From Patiria pectinifera (lineage: Eukaryota; Echinodermata; Asteroidea; Valvatida; Asterinidae), in contig CM057129.1 of the NCBI GenBank assembly GCA_029964075.1, positions 22,683,430 through 22,747,429 on the forward strand: DNA of 64,000 nt. Direction: 5' to 3'. The notes below the pieces were generated by a model. That model saw only the letters and a program-made list of their open reading frames with translations, was not told the DNA's origin and did not search any database. Positions 1 through 10,932 of the stretch are shown here, piece after piece. Both the position numbers and the translations under genes were made by a program. Each line of letters starts with the position of its first letter. Positions within the stretch are counted from its first letter, which is position 1.

Positions 1-695
1 TGTTATTTTACAAGGCGTCAAGGAAATATAATATTCCAAGACAAATTTGTTGAGTCCTGCACAACCCATATATGTGATGATGCGCAATATTTGGCTATGG
101 CAGTCTTCCATTTGTTTTGCAATTTGAGTTTACTACTGTTTGTTTATTAGCCACAAAAAAAAAATGTCTGCTTCCGATTAATTGGCATTTGAAACTAGGG
201 TAGGTAGGTAGGGATATTTTTTTGGGGGGAGGGGGGCATTTTTTTGTTGTTGATCATATGTAGGTGTCTGTGTGTAGTCGAGGGTAAAGGCAGTAATTGA
301 TTGTTTTGGGGGTGTTTTTTCCTCAGTTTCATTTCCCCCCAAAAGAAATTAGTCAAAATAGGGTAGTTAGGGTAACCGGAAGCAGAAATATTTTTTTTGG
401 CCTAATGCACGTATGCTCCATAGTTGTTACATGTTCAGTACACCATTCTGATGCCTTTGTGGTGCTCAGTGGTCTTGTGTCACACTGGAAGGCTGAAAGG
501 GAGTGACATCCCTTGCCTTACAGTGCGATGACTGGCCAAGGTATTGTTTAAATAGGCTCCTAAGATGCCCAAAAAAGCATAGGAATTGGTCATAAAAAGC
601 CTGAAAGTTGTCCTGGAAAACTCATGGAATTTCATTTGAGATTAATGGGAACCCTGATGTTAACTTTCTGAATGTTCTGACATTCTTGCCGGCAG
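1..695. other. intron upstream of the ARRDC exon, no coding signal seen
   Basis: This stretch precedes the first arrestin-like exon and ends in a usable 3' splice site (pyrimidine-rich run, then CAG at 693-695). It contains G- and T-runs around 210-250 and 300-345 but no reading frame with family resemblance. It is read as intron because the exon that follows must be joined to upstream arrestin-domain exons lying outside the window. Confidence 0.6.
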
Positions 696-828
696 TTTGA
701 AGGTGACATAGAGAACACCCCCTTCGATGCTGAAGTGTTCTTGCCCATCACCATAGGGACTGTTCCGGTGTACCGCCCCGTCTACCCGGACCCCACGGCC
801 GTGGTGGTGCATCAGCCAGCCAGCAATG
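696..828 (+). CDS. arrestin-domain-containing protein, penultimate coding exon (partial gene)
   Basis: The exon codes for 44 residues plus one base. It contains the peptide AEVFLPITIGTVPV, which matches the last beta strand of the arrestin C domain in ARRDC/alpha-arrestin proteins, where a (L/I)PxxIGTxP motif precedes the PPxY tail. Alpha-arrestins are cytoplasmic adaptors that link membrane cargo to NEDD4-family HECT ubiquitin ligases. The acceptor is CAG ending at 695. The donor GTAAGA starts at 829. The leftover G joins TT at 1824 to make a Val codon, so the phase agrees with the next exon. The N-terminal arrestin fold lies outside the window. The family call is recognition of the motif plus the PPxY that follows; the exact orthologue is unknown. 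Confidence 0.82.
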
Positions 829-1040
829 GTAAGATCATTTGAACTCCTTGCTCGACCAGACCCTCCAAAACACTTTAGTACTTGCCTTAAGAACATTACT
901 AAGATGTGTTCAGTGGACCATTATTCAAAACCTACGACATACGGGGTATTTGCCATACACTCCAAGAGGTGCCAAGATAAAGTACCTATCATAAGGCAGT
1001 GTTGTAGTCGAGTCACTTAATGTTCTTTAGCTTTGCTTAA

Positions 1041-1517
1041 AGGGAATTTACAAAATTTGCAAACATCAAAAAAAGAAAAATACCAAATTATTATGAAATC
1101 CCTTACTGGGCTGTTAGTGAACGACAGTCTAAAGCATCCTGTAAAATCATGGCACCTTGGTGTGCTGTCATTTTCGAGAAAAGTAGAATTTTTGTATCAA
1201 ATACTGCCCCTAATTTACCATATTTAGTTAGACCGCATTTTGTTTGCAGTCGATTACACACCTATGAATGGGCACAAGCCAGCTAGTCTGGTTCCTTTAC
1301 CTTACAATTTTCCAAAGTCTATAAATTGCTCTATTTCATCTTAAGTGGGGTCAGGGAACCAGACTACAGGAACGTGATTGTTTTCCTTGGTTTTTCCAGC
1401 ATCTTCGAGCACAAAACTTCAAACAAGTCAGTGTGGCAATATTTGCCTCAAAATACTAACCTCCCAAATCTTTCCATTTCTGAAAATTACAGCAAAAGCA
1501 AATGTTGTATACTCCCT
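1041..1517 (+). mobile_element. MITE family A, copy 1, within the ARRDC intron
   Basis: The copy starts after TTAA (1037-1040) with AGGGAATTTAC and ends with GTATACTCCCT followed by TGAA, a decayed TTAA. Its body shares diagnostic words with three other copies in the window: GACAGTCTAAAGCATC, CCAGCTAGTCTGGTTCC, GGGAACCAGACTAC and AATTACAGCAAAAGC. It has no coding capacity and is diverged, so it is an old insertion. Confidence 0.7.
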
Positions 1518-1823
1518 TGAAAGGGTATTTTCAGAAAACAGACATCAGAATTATATTTAGTGTTAAGTCCGAGTCATGATGATCAAAGCCGAGTACGAGT
1601 GCGAGCCAAGTCACCGAACTATGATTACGACTTGAAATGTATTTGAGTCCAAGTCCTGGACCTGAGTCCTACAACACTGCTGCCATATAAGGGATTGATC
1701 TGCCATGGTTGATCTATCATTCTGTAAGCCAATAATTGTTTGCTGTTTTCATGTGACTAACCCTCAATTCACTCCATCTGAAAAATTTGCTAATCAAGAA
1801 GATCATTTATATCTTTATCCCAG

Positions 1824-2479
1824 TTCTGCCGCCTCCAAGTTATGAGGTTGCTATAGATGGACTCCAGGAGATTCCCAGCAAGAGTGGCCATGACTACACC
1901 TTTGGTAAGCTCATGTATGCCCCTCAGTACCCAACCTACAACCTGCCTGCAATGCCCCCGACCTGGGATCCTGCACACCCACCGCCAGTGGGAGACCCGA
2001 CGTACCCACCGGGGGGTTACCCGCCCCCTGATCAGCCAGGCTACCCTCCCGCCACTGGGTATCCACCTGCAGGTGCAGAGGGTTATCCACCACCTGCAGC
2101 TGCAGGTGCACACGGCTATCCACCACCTGACGGTGCACAGGGCTACCCGCCACCTGCAGGTGCACCAAGCTACCCGCCACCTGCAGGTGCACCAAGCTAC
2201 CCGCCACCTGCAGGTGCACAAAGCTACCCGCCACCTGCAGGTGCTGTGGTCAATCAACCAACTGCAGGCGCGCAGGGCTATCCACCACCTGCAGGTGCAG
2301 AGGGCTACCCGCCTCCTGCAGATGGGGAGGTCAACCAACCACCTGCAGGTGCAGAGATCGATCCACCACCTGCAGATGGGGAGGGTAACCCATCACCTGC
2401 AGAGCCTGCAGGTGAAGGAAGCGGGGAAGAAAAGCCTCTATTGGAAGGAAGTGAGGGAATTGAATTGAACAAGATGTGA
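1824..2479 (+). CDS. arrestin-domain-containing protein, last coding exon with YPPP-repeat tail
   Basis: After the junction the frame reads V-LPPPSYEVAIDG and runs to a TGA at 2477-2479, giving about 218 residues. PPSY is a PPxY motif, the docking site for WW domains of NEDD4-family ubiquitin ligases and a hallmark of ARRDC tails. It is followed by a region of roughly nine-residue repeats, xxGYPPPAGA, that resembles the proline/tyrosine tails of some opsins and annexins. The end is acidic and carries EEKPLL, which fits an acidic dileucine sorting signal ([DE]xxxLL). The acceptor is TATCCCAG ending at 1823. Standard ARRDC tails are shorter and usually carry two PPxY motifs; only one is visible here. 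Frames on the opposite strand over the repeat are by-products of the repeat and are not genes. A consensus-like donor (GGTGAGTAT, about 2489) just after the stop could mark a 3' UTR intron. Confidence 0.85.
2031..2400 (+). repeat. coding minisatellite, 27-bp unit encoding GxxGYPPPA
   Basis: A unit of about 27 bp encodes nine residues of the type GAQGYPPPA and is repeated about a dozen times with substitutions. Copies near 2150-2240 are almost identical, which suggests recent unequal exchange, while flanking copies are degenerate (for example VVNQPTAGA and EIDPPPADG). Because the unit is a multiple of three, length changes keep the frame. Confidence 0.85.
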
Positions 2480-2579
2480 ATTTCTCCAATGGTGAGTATA
2501 TTATTCCATTGAAATTGAAGAGTAGCTTAAGCATAGTTAGTTTTCATTCTTGCCTCTTGATGTAAATATATTACACAAA

Positions 2580-2585
2580 ATTAAA
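2580..2585 (+). terminator. candidate poly(A) signal of the ARRDC gene
   Basis: ATTAAA, the common variant poly(A) hexamer, lies 100 bp after the stop codon. A GT-rich stretch (GTGTGAGTGGG, about 2615) follows about 30 bp downstream, as expected for a cleavage site near 2600. No AATAAA occurs closer to the stop. Confidence 0.45.
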
Positions 2586-2889
2586 GTGAAGACATTTACA
2601 GTGACAGGGGAAAGTGTGAGTGGGACAATATCAAAGCATTACTAGTTATTTGTAACTGACTACATTTTATGCGTGGTTATGGACAACTTTCTTTCTTCCC
2701 AGGTTTGATGAAATGTCATTTTTGGCACCATTATTTTGCATGTGTTTTAAACAGGGTTGTAGTTGTTAGCTTTTGCATATGAATAGTTACGAATAGTTTT
2801 GCAAGATTATTTTAAACATAGTTATCAGGGTATACAAAGTTGTTAACTTTTGGAACACTACCGGTTATATTGCTTATTAAACTTGGTTT

Positions 2890-3560
2890 TTGCAGTTCGC
2901 ACTTTAGCCTTTCGCCCGGCAATTGTGGCTCAGAGCGGCGGAGTTGCGAAGACCGAAGCGAATGCAGCAAAGATTAAGTCGGCACGCACAAGTGGCAAAG
3001 CCTTTTGTTTAATTATTCATAGTTTTTATGCAAATAAGAAGAGTGCTGAAGGTTAACCAATCACAACACGGATTTTGCCTAGTCGCTTCCATTTTTAAAA
3101 GAAGGGTGAGTAAGGAAAACGTAAGAGCAAACAGCAAATAACTGTAAGTTCAGATGAAAAATAAGTTCATACACTCAAATAATTTCTTGAAATGCTATTA
3201 TAAGTAAAGTTAAAATAAGATAATGTAAGAACAATTATGCGGTCACGATCTCATGGAAAACTAGACTCGCATATTTTGTTTTTAAATTTTGTGCAAGCAT
3301 CCAGGCGCGTCAACGCGTCCGGGTAGTAGCCACGCACGCATGAAAAGGCTGATGATTGGTTGGAATTTTGCTACCCTTTTGGGGTAGCAAAAATCAAGAT
3401 TATAAAGAAAAACATAAGAATTTCTCGACAAGTTAGAAAAGGCCCTCGTGGCTTCGCCACTCGTGTGTGTGATCTCCATCTCCAGTCGCTTCGCAGTTTT
3501 GCCGCTTTGAATGCGGGCAAGTTAAGCCACGATGGCCTTGGTGAAAGGCTATTTGCACTT
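2890..3560. repeat. diverged inverted pair of GC-rich repeats
   Basis: The stretch 2905-3030 and the reverse complement of 3430-3555 share an ordered series of words: GCCCG(G), AGCGGC, TGCGAAG, CACA(A/G)... AGTGGC(A/G)AAGCC. They stand out as GC-rich islands in AT-rich sequence. The short open frames across each arm are not supported by any protein feature. This is probably an old fold-back or interspersed repeat. Confidence 0.4.
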
Positions 3561-5119
3561 ACAAATAAGTTTGTATATTAAATAGAGTTTTTGTTATGAT
3601 ATATTTGGTTTACAGTATTGACAACTAATTTGAAATAAAGGAAAGGACCAATGCTTCCTATTACCCTACCCACCTAGAAAATTATACAGAACCTAAATAA
3701 TTTTATTCGAAAATAAATTATATTTTTTAAATTGTGGTGCTGCCCCACCCTGGATTTTTGTAAACATCGTCCTGCATTTTAAAAAAATGTAATAAATTGT
3801 AAAAGTTGGTTGGCAGTGCGGTCTTGCCGCACGATGCTGCGAAGCCTAGAACAGCACAGCAAATGCAGATACAGTTGATTCACATGTTAAATGTTATGTA
3901 TACATGAAAAAGTTAATAAATAATTTTTAAAAAAAACCTAAGCAACCATCATCCCAGCCAATAAACAAAATTTAAAGCAAAAGTAGAATATTTTGTCCAC
4001 CTCATAACCAATTGTTTTTTACAATGTAAAGCAAACAATTTTTATATCTTAGCTACAAAAGTAATGTTGAAGTTCACCACAGATAGAAATGACTTATTGC
4101 AAATGTTGCAGTTATGTAAGAAATCGATGAAATATCGACTAAAATTATCAAATCAACTTAGTTCCAGGTCGGAATCATGTAACTGAGCTGCATTCTTTTA
4201 TTTTTGGAGGAACAAAAAACTTGCCATGAAAAAGAAACTGCCTGATATGATGAGAAACAAAAGTTTTATTTAATTATGTCTCTAAGGGCCAGTGCCCCTG
4301 TCAAAAGGTACATAGCAATCCAACTTCAGGTAATCTGTTTTCATGAAAAAGAACGTGTGTTTTACTATTGGTCAAGTTTTTATTGTGGTCACTTCCCCTT
4401 GTGAAATCACCAAATGCTAGGCAGTTTATTGTCAGTTTTTTTCTCACAACGTTGCCATAATGCTATTCAATCATTCATGGTAACTCATTAATTGCCAAGT
4501 ATGTGTGTGTCATTTGTGAGTGTGTGTTATGAACAAATTTTAAATATAAGCTCCCATTTTGAATTGTGTTGTTATTGCTTTACCGGAGACTTTACCCGGC
4601 ACCTCATAACACACAAGTATATAGGACAGACGACGGCCTCGTGCTTCAACTATCTTATTGCTTGCTATGCGTCTTGGCTGTGCCACCTCCCCTTCACTTT
4701 GATTGGCCCACTTCTCCTGCACACTCATGTGTCATGTTATACGAAGCACCCTATTGGTATGTAGGTAGATATTTACATTATGTTGACCCCTACGCCACAG
4801 GTCATTCGGACAATCCACACACTGGCCAGTATCGGACTTTAGCCTGCCATTTTGAGTCTGTATTCAGAATATATCACTGACAAACTAACGAAAAGTAACT
4901 CTGGCTGTGGAGGTTTGTAGCTCAGTACTTGTACATGCACAAATGAAATAATTTGAGTACCAGTTATTTTTCTAATTGCATTTGGGGACAAAAGTCATAC
5001 GTAATAAGAGATTAGCATGAGAGTCCTGCCCATTGGCGAAGAGGACTAATCAACCAAGTATACCAAGTAAGTATACCAAGTATGCAAAGTACAAATGTAT
5101 GTTGATTTCATATTAAAAG
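3561..5119. other. intergenic, no gene recognised
   Basis: This is AT-rich sequence with one more compositionally distinct block at about 4560-4880. That block contains several ATTGG/CCAAT-type words and an open frame of about 100 codons. The frame shows no domain, its composition is ordinary, and no splice or promoter architecture supports it. Confidence 0.5.
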
Positions 5120-5421
5120 AAATAAATTTGCCCCTGAAAAATCAAAATGTGTGTATTGATGCCTGCATATCTGCACGCAAATAACATTATGTACATACAT
5201 ACATGTTTACATATTGTAGTAGTATTATGATGACAATTGTTGGTGTAGCTTGACTTAGTAGTGTGAATATTTTTGCTTAGGAATTTGACCGATGATATGA
5301 TGTTTATGTGTAAACATTAATAATCCATAAAACTTTGCAAAGAACAAAATCATTCTATATATATGTGTATCTCAATTATAATTGTACTCCTAAAATTTAA
5401 ACGAGTATATTATCACTGTGT
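5120..5421 (+). repeat. local direct duplication, copy 1
   Basis: This 300-bp segment recurs at 6017-6341 in the same orientation. Shared blocks in the same order include GCATATCTGCA.GCAAATAAC, ATTATGTACAT, GTTTACATATTGTAGTA, TGATGTTTATG, GTGTAAACATT and GTATATTATC.CTGTGT. The copies differ by many substitutions and small indels, so the duplication is old, or both are fragments of one interspersed family. Confidence 0.6.
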
Positions 5422-5503
5422 TTATTATCACCCTTATTTATTTGGTAATCATAAAAATCTAGGACAGTTTACCCATTCTTATTGGTCGAGAGCCCGTCAC
5501 GTG

Positions 5504-5528
5504 GCCGGTCTTAATGATAAAGACCGGC
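5504..5528. other. perfect 9-bp stem hairpin
   Basis: GCCGGTCTT and AAGACCGGC form a perfect stem around a seven-base loop. It sits next to an ATTGG word and the E-box/CRE-like TCACGTGG. No role is assigned. Confidence 0.5.
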
Positions 5529-6016
5529 TGGCTGGTCTTAAAACACTTTTCCAGTGTCACATGAAATGTGGACTCAGATGAAATCCAGTGCCTTTTACCA
5601 TTTTATTGGTTAAACGTTCACAATCCTTATGTAGGCATGCGCAATACTACCAGTGAGTCAGTATTTCATAGTCCTAAATTCACAACACACCGCCACAGCT
5701 GCATTCTGCCCGACATCGCATAGTACGCACAACAACGCGCTCGCCAATCTCCATAAAAGGAGTTTTTTACAACTTTCTTACCAGCTGCACACTCCATTCT
5801 ATAGCTTGAGGGGTGTTTCGAAAAACATGAAGTAAAATTGTTGAACAAAATTGTTGGAAATTTGAGACTTTTGGGCTGAAAAGTTTTGCTTTGAAAAATT
5901 ATTGATGAATGGGAATAAATATTTTTTGGCCAGTATTTAACACTATGTACTGGTTGGAGTCTGGATGCTGATAATTACCCCAGCTGAACATGTGTTAAAA
6001 CCTGCCAAGCACATCA

Positions 6017-6341
6017 AAGAAATAAATTCACCCCCAAAAAAAATAAAATATGAGAATTGTTGGCTGCATATCTGCATGCAAATAACATTATGTACATGTA
6101 CATGTTTACATATTGTAGTATTAATTGTTAAGACAATTGTTGTTGTGAAGGTTGCCTTAGTAGCTAGAATACTTTTGCCTGGGATTTTTTGACCAATGAT
6201 CTGATGTTTATGGATGTTTGTGTAAACATTGTATAAACCATTACACTTTCTCAAGGATAAATTTATTCTATATATACATGTTTCTCAAATGTAATCATGT
6301 TCTGTACCTTTGAAATTTTAAAAGTATATTATCGCTGTGTA
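6017..6341 (+). repeat. local direct duplication, copy 2
   Basis: This is the partner of 5120-5421, about 900 bp downstream in the same orientation; see that entry for shared words. The last shared block is near 6340 (GTATATTATCGCTGTGT). Confidence 0.6.
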
Positions 6342-6829
6342 ATGTCAAGCGATGAAAGTATAATGGCTGAATATTTTCCTTTATAATTTGGCATTAAGCA
6401 ATATTAAGTTTTTAAGCTAATATTCTTTTCAGCTAATTCAACCATTTTTTACTTGCCTTTACAATAGCTACCTTTTGTAGTTATTTTTTTCATTTCTTTA
6501 TTTACTGCTGACAACCACATACGTGAGTTGCAATATATGTATGTAGTTACTTTATTATTTTGGTTATAGCACAAGGTTTTATTTTTGTTAATAGTTTTCT
6601 ATCTGAATTGTTTAGTTTCTGTGGGTTTTTTTGGTGACAAATTTTAGGGTTTTGAGTGTTTTCAGTACTATTTTTGTTATATTGGTATTACTTTTGCTGC
6701 ATGTATGGTTTGTATGGCTATTTGTATGATAAGAGTGGATGGGGAGTTTTTAAACTCGTTTTTGTAAGCAAATTGATAAATACATTTCTCAATTTGAAAA
6801 TCGACGTATCCGATCAATTGCTTTTTATG
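6342..6829. other. intergenic, nothing recognised
   Basis: T-rich sequence with only short chance frames. Confidence 0.5.
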
Positions 6830-7010
6830 CATTTTGTTTATTTCCAATAATAACATCACTTAAAATCCAAAGAAGAATGTCGAGAACATAACCTGGTGAA
6901 GTTTCAGCTCAGTGTATTATTAGCTTAAAAAAAGTGAAAAACTGCGCACAACCTTTTGATCACCAGACACAATCTCGTCGAAATAACTTCTCAGTTTCCA
7001 AAACTCAGTC
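6830..7010 (-). mobile_element. fragment related to MITE family B
   Basis: The words TTTCCAATAATAACA.CACT, AAAGAAGAATGT and AACCTGGTGAAGTTTCAGCTCAG match, in reverse, the interior of the complete element at 56716-57017. They also match, in the same orientation, the fragment at 58735-58920. No intact termini are visible here. Confidence 0.5.
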
Positions 7011-8514
7011 AATTAACTGATCTTTGGAAATCACCTACATTTCTTGATTTCTTTTGAATGACAGCGAGTCCGATGGAACAATTTCACGGGGATGGAATAA
7101 TTCCAAGGAGAAATGCAAATGATCCTGTAATTTCTTTAAAACTTTTCTTTTTTTTTGGAGGGGGTTCAGACTGGCTATGTTATTTTGAGGATCCAAAACA
7201 TTTGATTGAATATTGAGAGAGGAGTTAAAATAAGTACATCTTTGCCGACCCAAAGGGTTTTTGTCTTCCTTGTGTGTAATGAAAAGTTAACAATCCGGAC
7301 CCCATTTTTTCCCCCTGTAAGTTTCACTTTGAGCACTCGGACACATCTCCATGCTTTTTATTCGGAGTTGAATCCATCCTTGTTCTCGTACTAATTCTGT
7401 TAATTTTTTTTTACAACCACAAGGATATCTGAGCTTTTGAATTGTACTCGGAAACAATGGATTGGTTTTGAATGATAGTGCGGTGGCACTTGAAACTTGG
7501 GTTGAAACTACAACTTTGTGGGGCTATGAAGCTTTGGAATATGTGACAAACTCGTGATGGCCTGATTTGCATGAAATCTACTCGTGCAATATATTGGAAA
7601 TTTGCCTGTAATCGTTTGATAGTGTAATACACACAATGACCCATGATATTTATGTGCACCTGTCTTTTAAAGAAATATGTGATCGGTGTTTTTTTAAGAA
7701 ACTATAAACATGAAGGTATTTATACTTTATTTACATATCATTTAGTTCCAGAGATTAGAAATATAAAACTGTCTGTCTCGCTAAGCCAAATATCTTTCAG
7801 CCACGATCAAAATGAGGACCACATTTAAAGCTCATTTTGAAGTTCATGATTAAAAACAACTTAAAGAAGTCACTTTCCAATCTGTACTTTCCAATCTGTA
7901 TATCATCTTGCATCTCTGAACTGACTATAACTAATTATAATTCTACCTTTTTCTTCCTGTGCCGTTCTTGTGAACTACTGCCTCTTGCATGATGTTTTAA
8001 CATTTACACTATTTACATCATTGCGAGTGTTAAAATATTAACGACAGTAAAATATACTGAATATATATCAATCAATATTAAAATGGAAACTATAAAATGG
8101 AATCAAGTTTAATCCGATTCTGTTCATTTAGTGTGTCTAAAGCAATATATAGTGGAGTCTATTTAATACTTCTTTAGAATACTAAATGTGTCTGTCATCC
8201 GTGACAGGAAAAAAAATGTATCTTGGCAAGTTTTGTTATTCTCCAAATGATAATGATGAAACAGTTTCCACTGCATGCCTAAAACTCAGTTTACATGAAC
8301 AAAATGAGAAATTTGTATACCAAAACCAATGTGAATTTACGTTTTTCTAGTTGACTAGTTTAAAATAGGTCCCCGTTTGCAGAAAGTATACTTGGGTGCG
8401 AGTAGAGCCCAGAGGACCAACATTTAGTCATGTTTCATGTATCCCATGGAATTTCATATTGGTGTCGTGTAGTTTGAAACTGACATTTTCCAATTGGAGA
8501 TGAACAATTTAGCT
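7011..8514. other. intergenic, nothing recognised
   Basis: No reading frame with domain-like composition and no repeat structure was seen beyond short A/T runs. Confidence 0.5.
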
Positions 8515-8650
8515 TTGAGTTTTGAAAGGTAAGCTCGGTGCGCGACTGAGCAGAACGTCGTGGGTTCGATCCCCACCCAGACAATTTGTGATGTCCCCCT
8601 TTTTAACGAGCTCTCGGGCAGCTGGTTACTAGCTAGGAGCACACCCATAA
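8515..8650 (+). mobile_element. tRNA-derived SINE head, second family
   Basis: The stretch from about 8531 to 8583 keeps a tRNA-like D arm (GCTC...GAGC) and a perfect T arm (GTGGG TTCGATC CCCAC), which serve as RNA polymerase III A and B boxes. The anticodon arm is missing: only eight bases separate the two arms. A missing anticodon arm with intact promoter boxes indicates a SINE head, not a tRNA gene. The body continues to about 8650. Confidence 0.6.
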
Positions 8651-9252
8651 AAGTTGTGTAAATGAAGGGCTAAACCCAATTAACAGAAATGAATCCAACA
8701 GGCGGTCGATTTGTTTTTCAGGCTTATACATGCATTGGGAGTTATGACGTTCACTGGACGCATTCATACGTGTACCACAACTACGGGGTGATTAGGGTCA
8801 CATTCCAGCCGAGTTTTGACGGTGATTTTTTGCAGTATAACAATGAATTGACGATGTCAATAAACTGTTCCCTGTAAAACCCCATACAAAGTTGGCATGA
8901 AGTCTCCACACGTACACTGACATTTCGGGAAAACTTCTGAACAAAAAAACAGAGTTCACGGAACTTGTATTCTTTTTAACAGGTGGATTTTAACAAGCCG
9001 GGCCAGACTCAGTCAAGGCCACCTTAACTATATATATTTTCAGCACACCCACATATTATTTATGGGAGTGTTTTTATTCATTTATTTGAGTGATTGCTTA
9101 AATTACATATTTGAGACTGATAGCAATATCACACCAAATTAAGGTTCGCACAAAATTAAGGTTATTAATATAAAACATAGTTGTAACCTTGCAAGGACTG
9201 ATAAAGGGGGTGGCTACCACGCCCCGCCCCCTCCCCTCCCCAATCAACTAAT

Positions 9253-9330
9253 CAATGTTAACACTAGCCCGACTGCAGAGCTTTTGATAGTATTGTACGG
9301 CCAGATGCAGTCGGGCTACAACATTAAAAC
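9253..9330. mobile_element. small fold-back element
   Basis: TAGCCCGACTGCA at 9265-9277 is perfectly inverted at 9306-9318 around a 28-base loop. Outside it AATGTT on the left and AACATT on the right extend the stem with a small bulge. No target duplication was found. Confidence 0.5.
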
Positions 9331-10680
9331 AATTTCCAAAAAATCCAAAACAACTTTCAAAATAATATTGAAAATCTATAATTCCTGTTCCTTTTTATGC
9401 GTTGAATGCAACGCCTAAGCCATACCCGGAAACACCTAGCTTCACTCTTTGGAAAAGTGGTCTCGTTCACTGTTTTGAATTAAGAGATGTATTTATGAGG
9501 GAAAGTGTTTTCTATCCACCCGGAATCCGTTCATCCGTCCAATTGTGGACTATGATCTCCTTGAAACTGTACATCGGTTTCCGTTTTAATTTTTGTACTA
9601 GTCGTGGAGGAAGGAATAGACTTCCAAAGTTCCATGGTCAAGTAGAACCAAAAAATGTACCTTTTATTGGAGATGTTGCCCCTTACACCAAGTTCCATTC
9701 GTAATTCTGAAATTATTACTTCCTTAAAATTATACTCTTGCACACCGGAACTCGTGTGACTTTCCAAAGGAAATAAACTTGGTTTTATAAGGGAAATCGT
9801 TTACAATTTTAAGACAGTCATTTATTTATTTTTTCTCCGCTTCAATGATTATAATACACCCGGGTCACAGTGACGGGATGGCAAAGAACACTATCCTGTG
9901 TGTACTAGTACTAGTCCCTTACACTTCAGTCTGTGACTTGACATAAATCAGCCATTGTTCAATTCAAAGAAACGCTTGCCTGCGTCTTCGCACATCCGTG
10001 ACGAGAAACTTTATGGGAGTGAAATGGCCAACTTCACTTCGCATGCCAGAAGTCAACAAAGAACTTACTGTATAGTAATTCAATGGAGTTTTCAGAGAGT
10101 TTGTTTTTTTGCTGATGGGGCGTCTGTAAGCGCAAGTTGGGCTGCCTGGCCATGCGCATCTTAACTGGTGTTCAATAAAAGCCACCGCGTGCCATTCTAA
10201 AGTGTTTTGTAAATCTTTGAATTTTTCATTAACACGCCCACATACCACACTCATCCTTTGTGCGGCATGCAGTAGCCCGAAGCAAGTGGTGTTGCGCAGG
10301 AGTGCAAAATGAATCAGCTGAGATTCGTATGAAGGACATTTGTTGACTCACACAACTGTACTGACTCAGTGATTGGCACTTCATTTTTACCAACCCGTTG
10401 GCTGGTACAACATTATATTTACCGAATGTGATTCTCTTGTTACCCAAGACATTGTTGCAGGAAGGATGTATTTATAGGCATAACATTCCGGTATTATGGG
10501 GAGTTTTAATCCCTCAGAGGTCGTGTTATTATTCGACAACACTGCAGACGCCGTATCCCCTGCGTGCACTCTTCGCCGGCACACTGTGTGTCAATAACAA
10601 TGTTGACTGGAAACTGAAAGTGCCCTCGGAAATCTCGGGGTTACAGTAGATTTTGACTAGTGATGTGGTGTGACCCGAGC
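9331..10680. other. upstream region of the Ig receptor gene
   Basis: The frame of about 100 codons at 9402-9704 lacks a leading ATG (it opens at TTG) and shows no domain, so it is not called. From about 10480 the GC content and CpG frequency rise, as expected on approach to the promoter and 5' UTR of the gene at 10933. Confidence 0.4.
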
Positions 10681-10932
10681 TTCAACTGCCGGAGTTATAT
10701 TACCAGGAGTGAGGAACAACAAACCTAACGTCATGCTGAGATGTAAGGAACATTCAATATCGGTGTCTTGGCTACCAGCACGTACACTTTACCTTCTGCT
10801 GGGTTGGAGCTGACTCATCGTCGGTAAGTCATCGATCTCGCTGTGTTTCTCACGCTAGTTTGACGGCATCGGTCTTCAGTTCCGGACTGGTATTTTTTTC
10901 TGCGTCGTGTGAGAGAAGAAGTGATTGCCAAT

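Noticed and set aside
1790-2338. 182- and 107-codon frames on the reverse strand and a 203-codon frame in another plus frame over the ARRDC repeat
   Set aside because: They are shadows of a 27-bp tandem repeat, which keeps all frames open; only the plus frame with PPxY is phase-compatible with the upstream exon.
4492-4880. 90- and 104-codon overlapping frames
   Set aside because: Overlapping frames in one compositionally odd block, no domain features.
9402-9704. 100-codon frame
   Set aside because: It opens at TTG, not ATG, and has no domain, promoter or splice context.
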